The notes beneath the pieces are model-generated. The model ran no database searches and was not told the origin of the DNA. It worked only from the letters and a program-made list of their open reading frames with translations. A DNA stretch of 64,000 bases from Psettodes erumei (Eukaryota > Chordata > Actinopteri > Pleuronectiformes > Psettodidae): the NCBI GenBank assembly GCA_016785225.1, contig JAFBJZ010000344.1:1489501-1553500 (forward strand). Direction: 5' to 3'. This document shows, one piece after another, positions 26,678 to 54,600 of this stretch. Both the position numbers and the translations under genes were made by a program. The first letter of the stretch is position 1; each line of letters starts with the position of its first letter.

Positions 26678-29226
26678 CTAATGTTTAAAATCAAACAGCT
26701 CTGCCTCTTTCTCTTTCCAGAAAGCAAAGCTGCGGTCAATGTATTTACAAATTTCTTCATTGTTGGAACAGAAGTCTGTGTCATTGCTACACTCTTCTGG
26801 AGTAGCAGTTTGAACTATAACTTTGGGTAATGGTCTGGAATCTGGCAACAATGATGATGATGATGATGGTGGTGATGATAGACTGCAGCATGGTCTTGAC
26901 CCCCCAAAGAAACTAACTTTGATATCCTCAAAGCCATCGCTCCACTGTCGCCTCCCAGCCCTGATTTCCTGGAGAACAGCCTTGTGGAAGTCCCGTACCG
27001 TCTCCCAGGGAAAACTGCCAACATGGTCAAAGACTTCAAAGCAGAGGAGATGCCTCATCTTCCTCTCCTCAGGTGACAGTTCTTGCTCTAAAATGCGGAA
27101 GTATCCGAGCATGAAGAGGTCAAGGGTCAAGCTGTCGTGGCTCACTGCAACGCTGTCCACATCAGGCAAGAATTGCTCTGGGGAGTAGGTTACTCGAGAG
27201 GGTGGATTTTGTGAGTCACAGGAGGACAAACAGGACTCTTGCCCCTCTTTGGGTTCCAATTTATTCCTCCAGGAGTTGAGTATCTTGTCCACAGCACCTC
27301 GTTGTTGGCAGAACTGAAACATGGAGGTGATTCTCTGTTGGGATGGTGCTTCTGTCACTCTCCCTGATGCCTCCTGTCCCTGTCTCTGCCTTGCTACTCT
27401 CACTGAAATAGCATATGCAGACTTCTTCCAGTGGCTCAGGAACAGCACCACTATACGCTCTTTCCTTAGGCTGGTAGTCTCCATCACAGGTATACGTTTT
27501 GTGGGAGTATTGCAATAGCTCATCTCACAGCTGAGACTTGTGCTTGCATTCTGGTTGTTTCCACTTGAAGCCCCAACCACTACCTGGTTCTTCAAGCCCT
27601 GGCCTACTTTCACAACACCAGCAAAGGGGTAAATGCCACCAATCTGACCCTCGAAGTTGGATCTGAGGTTTTTGACTGACACTCCAGACTGCTGGATCTC
27701 CCTCTCCACCCTCTCTCTCCGTACTCTGCTGTAGCTGTTGCTCTCCAAACGATGGCTAAAAGCAGACGCCATACCTATGTGAGGTATCCTGCATCCACTG
27801 GAGGTCATCACATGTGTTGGCACCGTCTCTTGGCCTTGTTGCACATATCCCTGGTATAAATCTATTCCTGAACTATCTTTTATGTCCTGCAGCCCCTTCA
27901 TTTCCTCCATCATGCCTCCCACTATTGTCCTCTCACCCTCATCCTCAGTGGTTTGGGTCAGATTAGCCACCAGCAGAGACATACTCTTGACAATCTCTGA
28001 AACACGACTGCACCAGACTGGTAAAGTCAGGTGCATTTTCCCCTGTGCATCCTTCTGATGTAAGACCTCTTTGTTAAGGGAGATGTTGACAATGGGATCA
28101 GGTAAAATGGCCCTCAGCTCCTCAGTCAGCCTGGTCAGCTCTAACTCATAAGCCTGGCAGCGTTTCTGCAGTGAAACGGCCTCGATCTGCTGCTGCAGGT
28201 ACATCAGGTCATCCTCAGTTAGGAGCTCACCAAAAGGCCCCAATACTGCCTTGTGAGCTTGGGAGTATTTCCAGCCATCCACTGGTGTGTAGCCATTTGT
28301 CATGTCCTGTTAAGTGCAATGAAGAGAGTTTAGCAAACAATCATTAAGTAATGATTTCATGAAAAGAATAGTTTAATATTTTTGGAAAATTATAACGTTT
28401 GCAAATGTATTGGAGTTGAGATGACAAGACATATTGCAGTCAACAATAAATTATTCCTTTACCAAAATCATCCTATTGTGAAAAGCCAAAACATATATTG
28501 TAAACATGTAAAATGAGCATCCATGCACAAGTTGACTGAAAAGACATGTACACAGGTCTCTTTGGCAATGTAAATAATTCCTCTTTACTGAAAAAAAATT
28601 AAGCCTCTGCAGAAAGTGAATAACTTCATACCCAGTCTGTACTTCTATAAAATCTGCCTATTATGATTTTGTACTCAGATTTGTGTGGATACATACAAAA
28701 AGGTACATGGAAAACAGGCTACCTGTCTCCTATGCTCTTCCTCATCCTGCAGCCTGACCTGCATCTGCCGCACCATCACCTGTCGTTTCCATTCTGCTAT
28801 GGGGCGGCCGGCTTCATCGTGAGTGGGTACCAGGGAGTCGATGTCAGCCAGGATCACATCAACAATTGGTGTCTCCCGTGAAACCTCCTCGCTCTCAAGC
28901 TTCTGTCAGTGTTCAGCAATGTAAGACAGTCAAAGTGTCTCTGCTATGCACTGCGTCTGGAGCCACATTTAAGTGTAGCTATAGTATAACAATATAAAAT
29001 CTCTGTTCTATTTTTTAATGCTCTTCACATCTTTTGAAGGATTTATGGCTCTCATGGTGCAAAAATCGTAAGAAAATACATGACACATAACAAGCCAGTG
29101 TGTTCACCGTTTGTCCAGTGAAGACCGCGGTAAGGCCAGCGTGCCTCAGAGACTTGATGGACTTCATCTGAGACAGCAGGGTGAGATCCCTCTCCGGAGG
29201 CTTAAGATGGCTGAAGGACGTCACTA
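26678..29226 (-). CDS. espnl: Espin-like protein, C-terminal half (partial at 5' end)
   Basis: Espins bundle actin in stereocilia and microvilli. Three secure exons: 29108-29226, 28723-28902 and a large terminal exon 26678-28306, phases agreeing. The first holds a WH2-like segment (LLSQMKSIKSLRHAGLTAVF), parallel to espin's ...EIKAGKSLKPTP. The second holds the actin-bundling-module signature (LVPTHDEAGRP, EWKRQVMVRQMQVRLQDEEE), nearly identical to espin as I recall it. The terminal exon gives 542 residues starting DMTNGYTPVDGWKYSQ and containing LGPFGELLTEDDLMYLQQQI, which I associate with ESPNL rather than ESPN. It contains a Ser run encoded by a (GAT)n trinucleotide near 26850. The N-terminal ankyrin repeats of espins were not found between here and kif1a. 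The transcript start is unresolved. Confidence 0.78.
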
Positions 29227-29352
29227 CTGTAATCAGTTGTGATAAAGGTTAAAGGTTAATGATTCACAGTTATAATATGTCTATATTTCTTTTACCTGTA
29301 AACAACAGTTAGAAGAAATGTGGAGTCTTTTTTATTTACCTGAGGAGGCTAC

Positions 29353-29472
29353 CTGGATGTGTTGGATAGAGCCTGTGTGTTTTTTTGAAGTGGCAGCAGG
29401 GGTCAGACAGGAAGAGGTCACAGGAAGTGAGGCGGGGCTGCGAGGAAGGGGGAGCACCTCCTTCACTGGCTG
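29353..29472 (-). CDS. espnl: Candidate upstream espnl exon
   Basis: A 120-nt block with an acceptor (TCCAG) directly after a (TG)n run and a G|GTAGCC donor. Only the frame reading ASEGGAPPSSQPRL ... DLFLSDPCCHFKKT joins the next exon in phase; the frame reading QPVKEVLPLP would hit an immediate TAG. It needs an upstream exon ending with one spare base, which I could not place. The residues resemble the proline/serine-rich linker expected before the WH2-like segment. Confidence 0.45.
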
Positions 29473-29474
29473 CT

Positions 29475-29476
<2 letters not shown>

Positions 29477-29513
<37 letters not shown>
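29477..29513. repeat. (AC)n microsatellite at an espnl 3' splice site
   Basis: About 18 AC units. In the espnl transcript this is a (UG)n run ending two bases before the acceptor AG of the exon at 29353-29472. Confidence 0.9.
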
Positions 29514-29515
<2 letters not shown>

Positions 29516-29859
29516 GGGGGTGAGTCTTGCTTAAAGTGATAGTTCACGCTTTCCCACAGGTCAAAGTTTCTGTTGTGAAAAAGGCTTATTCAACTTTTGT
29601 GTCCCTCCATGTGTTCAGAAAAAGTCTCTGCCCTTAATTTCCTTCACTGATGATTGGTCACCTTGTTGCTCTCCATGTTGACTCTGCTCGTTCACAGTTC
29701 AGGAGCTCCTCCCTCTGAAAATTACCAAAAACAAGAGAAATACACAGTACCACTGACAGAAGATAAGATCAACCAATTAAAAGAAAACCCCACAGGTGGA
29801 GAAATGTGACACAGCAGTTAACAGTTCAAAGTAATCAACTGGGACCCCCTAATGGCATG

Positions 29860-29884
29860 CACACACACACACACACACACACAC
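29860..29884. repeat. (AC)n microsatellite
   Basis: About 12 AC units in non-coding DNA. Confidence 0.9.
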
Positions 29885-32078
29885 AGTTAACAGTTAATGT
29901 AAAGAACAGGGCCCACAGCTTGTACTACTTGGAACTAAAACAAGACATGGTGAAACTGGAACCTGGTCACTGAATGTAGTGTAGCCCACACAGAGAGCAG
30001 GAGAAAGCATGCCAGAGTTTAGAGAGATAGGATATCCTGCTTCAGGTAACCCTACTGATTCACAGGATTTTTTTCACAAGTTCTGTACAACCCAATAGCC
30101 TAAATACTACACAGATAATTACAGTGTTTTGTCAAAATGCAGATTTCAGTGTAAATAGTAAGCTGTTGCTTAGTAGTATCTTTGTGAATGCTTTATGCTC
30201 AACACATATTACATTTTTTTTAAGATTTAATGCGTTTGGTAGCTAAAAATTCCACCTGTGACCTGGGACAGCTTGCAAAATTATTGATGTTTTTATTTGC
30301 ATAATGTATTGTATTTAGTGCAGTTAAACTAATGTTTTCAATTTAACTAAAGACTTGTATGTTGTTTGTAACTTATTGCTCCTGTCCCCTGTCTTGACCA
30401 AGACACTCTTGAAAAAGAGTATTTTCATTTATTTCAATTAGTCTTTCCTGAGATACTGATTGTTAAATTAAAATGCAACCAGTCTGAAACACAAATAACA
30501 TAATTAGGTGTTCTTTTACTTTTAAAAGTAGGTCTTATCAAAAGTAAAAAGTATTTCTGCAAAGAAAGCGCTGAAGATCAATTCAAAATATTTTTCCCAA
30601 TTTTTCATTCAAACCAACCATCAGTACAGCTGGCAAATTTGCTGTAGAAATAATAATGTAAATGGATACAGTACTTACAGTATAGTACCAGGTCTGTTCA
30701 ATCACCAGCAGTGTGATAGCAGAAGATAATAGTTGATGAAAAATGACAAATAAAGGAAAACAATATTAATAGAAAAATTCAAATAATAGGGAAGAAATTG
30801 CTCCTCTTCACTCCAGAGCAGCTAATAAACAGTAAGACCAAGAAGCAGCATCACCCAGACCTAAACCTCAGATGGGGGGCCTTCTTAGTGTGCATAATTA
30901 AACAGGTGGGATAGAGTGACCTGCCCCTGGAAGTATAGAACGGGAGCACCATGAATGTATATAAGAGACAACATACTGTAGGCAGATGGCACAGGTGTGA
31001 GTCTGTGTGTGTGTGTTTGTTTTTGTACACTTCTACATAATCAGGTGTGTGTGTTCAGTCACACAACATGCGTGGCTGCTTGACCTCCTGCAGAGTTACT
31101 GACAACCTGTGACATAAAGATTTGGGTTTAGCGCAACAATTGTTATTTTGTGTTTTGATTATATTGCTGATAGTGTTCAGTGGCAGTTATCGTTTAACTG
31201 ACATTGTTATATCCACTTGTTGGTGCATTAACTTTTAGTATTGTTTTATTACAGCTCTTTTATGATAATTGTAGTCTTAAGTGTGAGTTTTCTTCCCATC
31301 ATTTTACTGCTAATTGAGCCAGCCATTTGCAGCCAATATGTTTTACAAATACATTATAAATCATACTAACTGTTAATTTATTGTTGGATGAACAGCCACT
31401 CTATCTGATTTATTTTAATCTTTATACTGTCTTGTACTTCCTGTGTATTTAATGTTGATGTCAGGTTTTGTTTTTGTTCGTTCATTCAGTCATTCGTCAT
31501 TCAGCAGGATTAAATAAAAACTACTTGACGAATTTTGATAAAAATTGATGAAAAGATGGGCCATATAGATCGACTGAGCATAAATTATGGTTGAACAGTG
31601 ATACTGTATGTGGTTGAAAAATTATAATGCCAGAGGGCAATGAATTACATTTTGGATTTGGTTTCATTAAATTGAAGGGGAATGTTGCACCTTGAAGGAG
31701 GTATGCTCTCTACTGAGTGCCATTGTAGTTGAAGTGTGCTTAGCATGCTGCTGTGACCTTACAGTACATGCATAGTGAGGGAATAGATACGGAAACAGAA
31801 ACACAACACATGGTTAAATATTCAACATTCATTACATAGAAAAGACCTACAGTACATTACCAAACTTATTGTTCATCAGTGGTCTGCTGGAACCTCAGTG
31901 CCTCAGTGGGAGGTAGCTGCCCCTCACTCAGCCCAGGGCCTTTGTGTCAAGCCTAGTATTTCTCCCTCTGTTATTAATGGGATTAGTCTGACTGGCCCTG
32001 CTGCAGCAGAGCACATGGTGAGTGCATAATCAATAATGGAAGGCTGCACAATCGCAGCAGAACAACCATGCACACATC

Positions 32079-32081
<3 letters not shown>

Positions 32082-32121
<40 letters not shown>
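32082..32121. repeat. (AC)n microsatellite
   Basis: About 20 AC units in non-coding DNA. It produces spurious Cys-Val frames on the minus strand. Confidence 0.9.
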
Positions 32122-32123
<2 letters not shown>

Positions 32124-32572
32124 CATGTGTTCTGTCTGAGCAATAGTTCAAAAAGACCAATACAGTATGTTATCCATTCATTAGTTTGCTCTGTCAGCAA
32201 AACCACTGTCTTGTTGGGATCATTTTTAATCAAGCAGTGTTTTTTATTTTCTCTCATGTTAAACCTATTGAGTTTGGAGGGAGCGAGAGCAGCTATGTTG
32301 ACAGTGGACATTGTAGCATGTGTCAGTCAGGAAATATAATGTGCTGCGCAGAAATAGTCATTCCAACTCAAGACAAATACAATAAAAGGCTTAATCGGCA
32401 CTAAGTCACAAAAGGCTGTTATGGCCAGTTGCAGATATGTTCTATTTCTATTCTATGTCTGTTCTATTCTCTGTGTGAGAATAGTGAAAATATATGACAG
32501 AAAAGATATCACAGAGATAGCATGTTAAAATGCAGTTAATAAATAATGCATGCAATGTTAATAATGCATATG

Positions 32573-32597
32573 TATATACATATATATATATATATAT
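32573..32597. repeat. AT-rich dinucleotide repeat
   Basis: An imperfect (TA)n run flanked by related TATGTATATA sequence. Confidence 0.85.
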
Positions 32598-32899
32598 CAT
32601 CTATTATGACAGAGGTTTATGAATGAGAGTACTACATTGGGGAAGTTGTCTAATTGAGGAACACAATGGATTCAAATTCTCTGAGACTGTTGAAAAAGTG
32701 AGATCTAAAAGATGACTGAAACGCTCAACAGTGTAATTACAACACAAATGCAACATCTACTACTCCATCTACTGTTAAATGTGTGTGTTTATGCACCTCA
32801 TAAAGCCAGGTGCTCTGTATAGGTTTAATTGAATAAATGTTATTAACTATAATAACAATTAGACAAGACACTAAGTTGTTGCATAAGTTTCAACACTCA

Positions 32900-35800
32900 T
32901 TTATTTTAATTCGCCTTATTTTTTTCTTCACAACTTTTGTTACGTGTCCACAGACATGAGAAAAAACTCCAGAACACTCAAAAGATAAACGTGAGCACTG
33001 AAATTAAGACTTCATCACAGATCTGGGACCTGTCTTTGCTTCTGTCAAGCAGCTCAGAGCAAGAGTGCAAAGACCTGGGATCATCTACCCTCTCGTCCAC
33101 CTGAACACCTCGTCCACACACTGAGCTGAAATGTGCAAAACTGTTCCCTGATCAGCACTCTTCACTCCGGGGTGACACCTGACAAAGCAGCAGGCCATCT
33201 ATTCTTATTCATCACGGTATACAGAGGAAGAGAGAGTTAATATCATCTGTGTGATGAGACCCAACACAGAAATTTCTGTTTATTTACAAGACAGAGCCAA
33301 GAGGAAGGATTCCAGTTAGTCATTACAAGGGTCATGAATGACAATACTTTACAAGCAGCACTTCGGGGGAGCTGTTGTCATTAGCAAGCAGTAAGGCAGG
33401 AGAGAAGGACAGAGTACAGCAGAAGATAAGTGGACCTGCATGCTTTGATCCAGAGCTATGACAATTAAAAAGCAGCCGAATATGAAATAATCAACTCATT
33501 TACCTTTTAACAATTACTGGCCAGAGTACTTAATTGTCTTGCAGTGTTTTCTTTTCTTTTCTTTTTTTTTTAACACAATACCCTGGACCTATTACGGGCT
33601 GGAAGCATTACACATCATCTGCCAGGAGTAAACTTAAAAAAAAAAGAAATTGCAGTTCAGTGCAGTGTTGTTAGTGGTTTGGTTACTGAGGCAAAAAAAA
33701 CAGCACAGTTTCAGAATCTAATATTTTCCTCCTTTCAGAACAGGGTCATAATGTATTTAAACACAAACCAGTCTTTACCTCACATTCTTTAAGCATGATC
33801 TTAGGAAATCATATTCAATAAAGATGCATTGTGCACGAGTGCAATATGTTATAAGGACATAATCTACCCTTCAAAACTTTATAAATAAAACCTTTTCATT
33901 CAATTTCAGTTACAGCAGACAGCATATATTTTATAAGCATTTTACCAAACAAATAAAGATGATTATACCAAGATGACCCCAAATTGTCAAGATGTAAATT
34001 ATGTAATTACACTGAATTCTTTGGTCACACACATCAGATATTAATTATAAAACAAAGAGGCCACAAGTGGGGGAAAAAAATATAAAGTGAAATGTGAAAT
34101 ACAACCATTGCATTAGTCAGACGTATTAGGCTACAATGCTAAAACAGGTTGGTTGGCCTGTGGCATAGAGTCCTAAATACTTTCTGTCATTAGATTGTGA
34201 GTCAGATTTGAAAATAAAATACTCAGAACCAGAGGAAATTGAGAAAGACAAAATGGTTGGCTGACCATGTCTTTATTATAAGATTTATTAATGAAGGTAT
34301 TATTGTCTAGATTTTCTCAGATATGGATAATATTGCCTTAAATGCAAACAATATAATAAAGACACCTAATAATGTCTAATGTAAATATCCTTTGAGGAAC
34401 AACAAGCTAATTTTTAATGTATTTTCTTCCACTATATATTTATTCATTAAAAAACATCTGGGGTCATCTTGGTACAGTGCAGAATAAAAGAAATAAGTTA
34501 AAGCAACTACAAACCATGGCTGACATAAGTCATAGCAACACCACAGCTAATCATACTGTACTGGTTTCTGAAACAAGCATCGGACTGCCGAATATCTAGC
34601 ATTTACTGTACAAAAGCTAAGAGGGGAATTCCTTTTAAATGCAACATTTACAGTCAGTGATAATGAGAAACACACTATACTGTACTGTCACAGGCTATAC
34701 CAACATACTATGAAGTATCATTGATAATATTCACTCTCCAAAATATTAACATAATCAATATAAAAAAGATCATCTACTGTTACTCTACATAAAAACTTAC
34801 TCTTAGACACTAACTGTAACTAACTTTACTGTTGATGTCAAAGACAATGATGAGGGAGGGGGAGAGATAACAAAAAGAGGTGGAGAAAGGGAGGCACTAT
34901 CTGGTGCATGGACAACACTCTTGCCCACTCAAAGCAACTGCCCTCAACAGGATTACAGGTCCAGGATCAGTCACAACTTTCCATTTAGCTACGAGAGGAG
35001 ACTTAAATAGCAAACTTATTTAATGCATCAACTCTGCTGGCCCATAATAGACAGAATAAGTGCTTATTTAATAATAATTTTTTTAAAAACTAAGCACACA
35101 TACAGCACAGTGTCCTCCCTGGTGTATATACCATAGAGAACATCTTAGATCAATTTAGGTATCGCTGATTAGTTTAAAGAAATAGTTCAAAGTTTTAAAA
35201 AATGTGCTCACTTTGCTTTCTTGCAAGAAGTTGAGATCTAGAAGTTATATATATATATATAAGCAATGTTTCCCGAGGGAACGTCTTATCTTTCTTGGCA
35301 CAAAAGCAAAAAGGCATATTTCTGAAAATGTCAAACTATTTTTTTTAACATCCAGCTTTTTTAAAAAACTGTCTGCCAACACTACTGCACAGTAGACAAT
35401 GTCTGAAACCATTAAAACAGGAACACAATGCTTTGGTTAGACAACTGAGTAAATGATATAAGACATCAACTCAATAAAGACAGTAAAGTGCCATGAAATA
35501 AAACTGGTCAGTGGCCCAGTCACAAATAAATAAAAGTGCAGAGAACCTATGAGAACAACAATAAATATTTTTTCCTGTATATGCACAAAGGTTTAGGTTA
35601 AAGAGCACATATCAAGAACAAGGCAAGGACAAGCATTATCTCTCCTTATTGTGGATTATTTTTGCCTTAGTCTAGCCGACGAGCTCAGTTTTCATTGAAC
35701 CACCAAAACAAAAATGAAACAGGTACAACCACTTACTCTTTTGTCCTGACAAATGCCTCCTTATGCTACTTCAGTGTCAAAATGACTGATCTGCTATCTG

Positions 35801-36410
35801 AAACCTTTGCAATGAAACAAACACTCAGCAAATATATTGCAGAGCACCAAGCCATTCCAAACTGAGGTAATGTACAGTATTTGTATAATGGATGCATGTG
35901 GACTCATCATCCCTGCACTTTACACACTTTTATACAGGCAAACGTCCAGTTTGATGTTTTCATTTCCCCTTCACTTGATGGCATTAATTAAGAAATACAT
36001 GAATCATTGTTGTACAACTGGGGCTTATTTTCAGTTATGATAGATGAAAGAGCGACTGAGCACATAGTTACTTTCTACAGGGATCAGGTGGCCTTCACAG
36101 ATGACTACACGTATATGAAAACTAATCCAAACTACTCCAAATGGCCAGCAGAACAGGGTTGTTAGTTTATCTTATGTATTCTTCTACTGTTCAGGAGGGA
36201 GCACACCATGCAGGGTTTGAGGTGTCGATTGCAAAAAGAAGGGATGGTTTGTTGGGGTTTGAGTGATGTCATATAGACTGGTAGTTAAATGGTTTTGTTT
36301 GTTGTTATGTTCAATGTTCATTAGAGCAGGATGTTGAACAGAAGCTTTTTAGATTGTATTGGTTTGTATTGTTTTTTTTGTTTTGTTTTCCACCAGGGTG
36401 GTTTCACCTC
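32900..36410 (-). other. kif1a: Probable kif1a 3' UTR
   Basis: The 3.5 kb downstream of the kif1a stop codon contains no other gene. Minus-strand AATAAA hexamers occur at several points, the most distal clear one at 32900-32905; others are near 33277, 34272 and 36837. Mammalian KIF1A has a multi-kilobase 3' UTR, so the whole interval is plausibly UTR, but its true end cannot be fixed. A decayed fish repeat lies within it (about 35174-35260). Confidence 0.4.
35174..35262 (+). mobile_element. Fragment of the same MITE-like repeat
   Basis: AAATAGTTCAAAGTTTT followed by CTCACTTTGCTTTCTTGCAAG matches, in plus orientation, the head of the element described at 4735-5030. An AT dinucleotide run (about 35247-35262) follows. 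It is truncated and diverged; assignment is from memory of the common percomorph repeat. Confidence 0.45.
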
Positions 36411-52892
<16,482 letters not shown>

Positions 52893-52942
52893 GTTGTGGA
52901 TTGGTGTGTGAGCAGGCGGAGGAGCAGGAGATCTGTGCAGCT

Positions 52943-52956
52943 ACACACACACACAC
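52943..52956. repeat. (AC)n run at the kif1a first-coding-exon acceptor
   Basis: Seven AC units. In the kif1a transcript they form a (UG)n tract ending directly at a TAG acceptor (exon start about 52940); a second AG eight bases on (exon start about 52932) is an alternative. Confidence 0.75.
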
Positions 52957-54110
52957 GCGTGCCTGGCACCTGCACAGGTAGATGTATATGAAGTATTTAT
53001 TTCACTCATTGGCAGCAAATCAACAAATCTCTGCTGTGAGCACATTACCCCTTCGAGATCACATAATATGGTTAAATATTTGAAAATATAGAATTGATTT
53101 GGATGTTCAATGGTTTGCTATTGTTAATTCAAGTTTAATAATTAGGACAGGGCCTCGTTTACATAAGCAAACAGGACTAATATAACATATCCTCCATTTA
53201 CAGACTCTGGATCTGTCAGGTTGGCTCACACCTCCTAAAAACAGGGTGACTAAACGACTGAGCCATCATTTGGGCAAGAGGGTCATCAGCATCCCTCATA
53301 TTCTAGAAAGATGGCTGCTTGTTCTTTGGGCATCATCCCCTGGTCTCAACTATCACGGCTGAGGGCCCTGTGGTGAAACTGTCTCCTCACTGCTGTTTCA
53401 TACCACAGAAAATAACACACGTCATTCATTCAATCATTCCTTAAACAACATCATTCCGTTGATAATGTCTTCTCTGTTCATTGCCAGATTATTTGGGATG
53501 TTTTTTTACGGTACATTTGCGTCATGGGAGCACATTCATCTTCATCCAACCTCAACCGATGAATAAGTAAATTCCTCCGGAGCATCTCTCTTTCAAAAAA
53601 GCCATTAGCGGTCCTGAACAGAAAATGCGTGGAAGATACAACTTTCCAGAGAAAATATTGGCAGACCTTCGCTGTAAACACTGCAAATATTTATAACCTC
53701 TATGTAAATATTGTCTCCTCCATCTTGCTTCGCCTGCCGCACCTCGAATCCAGGCCGCGTAAACATACACGACACGGCTGAAAATCATCTACCACTGCGT
53801 CAGAAAGGAGGTCAGCTCACATTAAGAGAGCTTAAATAACATGTACGGCTCAAATATTCACCGCATTATTCACAGTGACAATGGTGTGATTTTTTTCTAT
53901 AGATGGATTTGGCTGGGGGGGTTAAGATCGCCGACGGCCGAGGAGAAGATCATCAAACATCCTGGCGCAGCGTCCTTATTTATCGCCTCTAATGTGCACA
54001 AGGCCTCAAAATCACAAACACAGGCACATCCACTGTCATCAACAAGGCGTGACACCCTGTGGTGCCGACGCTTTGCCGTGGAAAAACATCTCGGTGGATC
54101 CGTATCTTAC

Positions 54111-54600
54111 CTCAGCAACTCAGACTCGACGACCGCAGAGGGTGAAGTCTCTTCCCATTCAAAACAGCGCCAGGATGCTCCGGTGCCTCCCTCTCGAGAT
54201 CTCCTCACCAGCCGGTATGTCTGCCTTCCTCTGTCTGTCTTTGGTCAGCCTACAGCATCCCTTCCCTCAGCGCATCCATACATGGAGAATCCGCCGGGGA
54301 AAGAGCCTCAGCTTCAGCAGCAGCGGCGCTGGGTGGGCTCAGCGGTGAACACAGTGGTGCGTCAGTGAGAAGAGATGGAGACTGGAGGAGGGAGGGCCGG
54401 ATGGATAAACAGGAGGATGGGTGCGGGACGCTCTACCGTTCCGCCGTCCGTCGGTCAGTCCGAACGGGGGAAAATGGCGGCGCTGCTGTGCCAGGGAAGC
54501 TGGGAGGCGGTGGTGACATCAGCATCAGCATCATCATCATCATCGTTGTCGTCCCAGCAGCAGGCGGCCATGAGGCTGCAGCACAGAGACCCAGTGGAGG
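54111..54600 (-). promoter_or_regulatory. kif1a: Probable kif1a promoter and non-coding first exon
   Basis: The region is GC-richer than its surroundings and contains many CpGs. On the minus strand a strong donor (GAG|GTAAGATACG, exon edge 54111) lies 1.2 kb upstream of the kif1a ATG, and acceptors lie just before that ATG (about 52932-52942). This fits a 5' UTR exon ending at 54111 with the start site somewhere in about 54200-54550. A CAT/CAG-type trinucleotide run is at about 54517-54546. A 175-codon plus-strand frame (53841-54368) crosses it but has no family motif. Confidence 0.45.
54517..54546. repeat. (ATC)n/(AGC) trinucleotide repeat
   Basis: An imperfect CATCAG followed by CATCAT units inside the candidate kif1a promoter/5' UTR region. 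Confidence 0.75.

Larger units (their letters stand above)
29514..32899. other. Intergenic between espnl and kif1a 3' UTR
   Basis: No ankyrin-repeat coding block, splice-flanked exon or family motif was found on either strand. The region holds (AC)n runs at about 29860-29884 and 32082-32121, an AT-rich dinucleotide run at about 32573-32597, and otherwise AT-rich unique DNA. An ATG opening MESNK at about 29676 has a donor, but its phase is incompatible with the next exon. Confidence 0.55.

Noticed and set aside
29672..29700. ATG opening MESNK with a GT donor as an espnl start exon
   Set aside because: Its phase (0) would read the next exon in the frame that meets an immediate TAG at the following junction, so it cannot be the start of the espnl frame.
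53841..54368. 175-codon plus-strand frame near the kif1a promoter
   Set aside because: GC-rich promoter DNA leaves long chance frames. There are no recognisable domains, and a strong minus-strand donor at 54111 fits a kif1a UTR exon instead.
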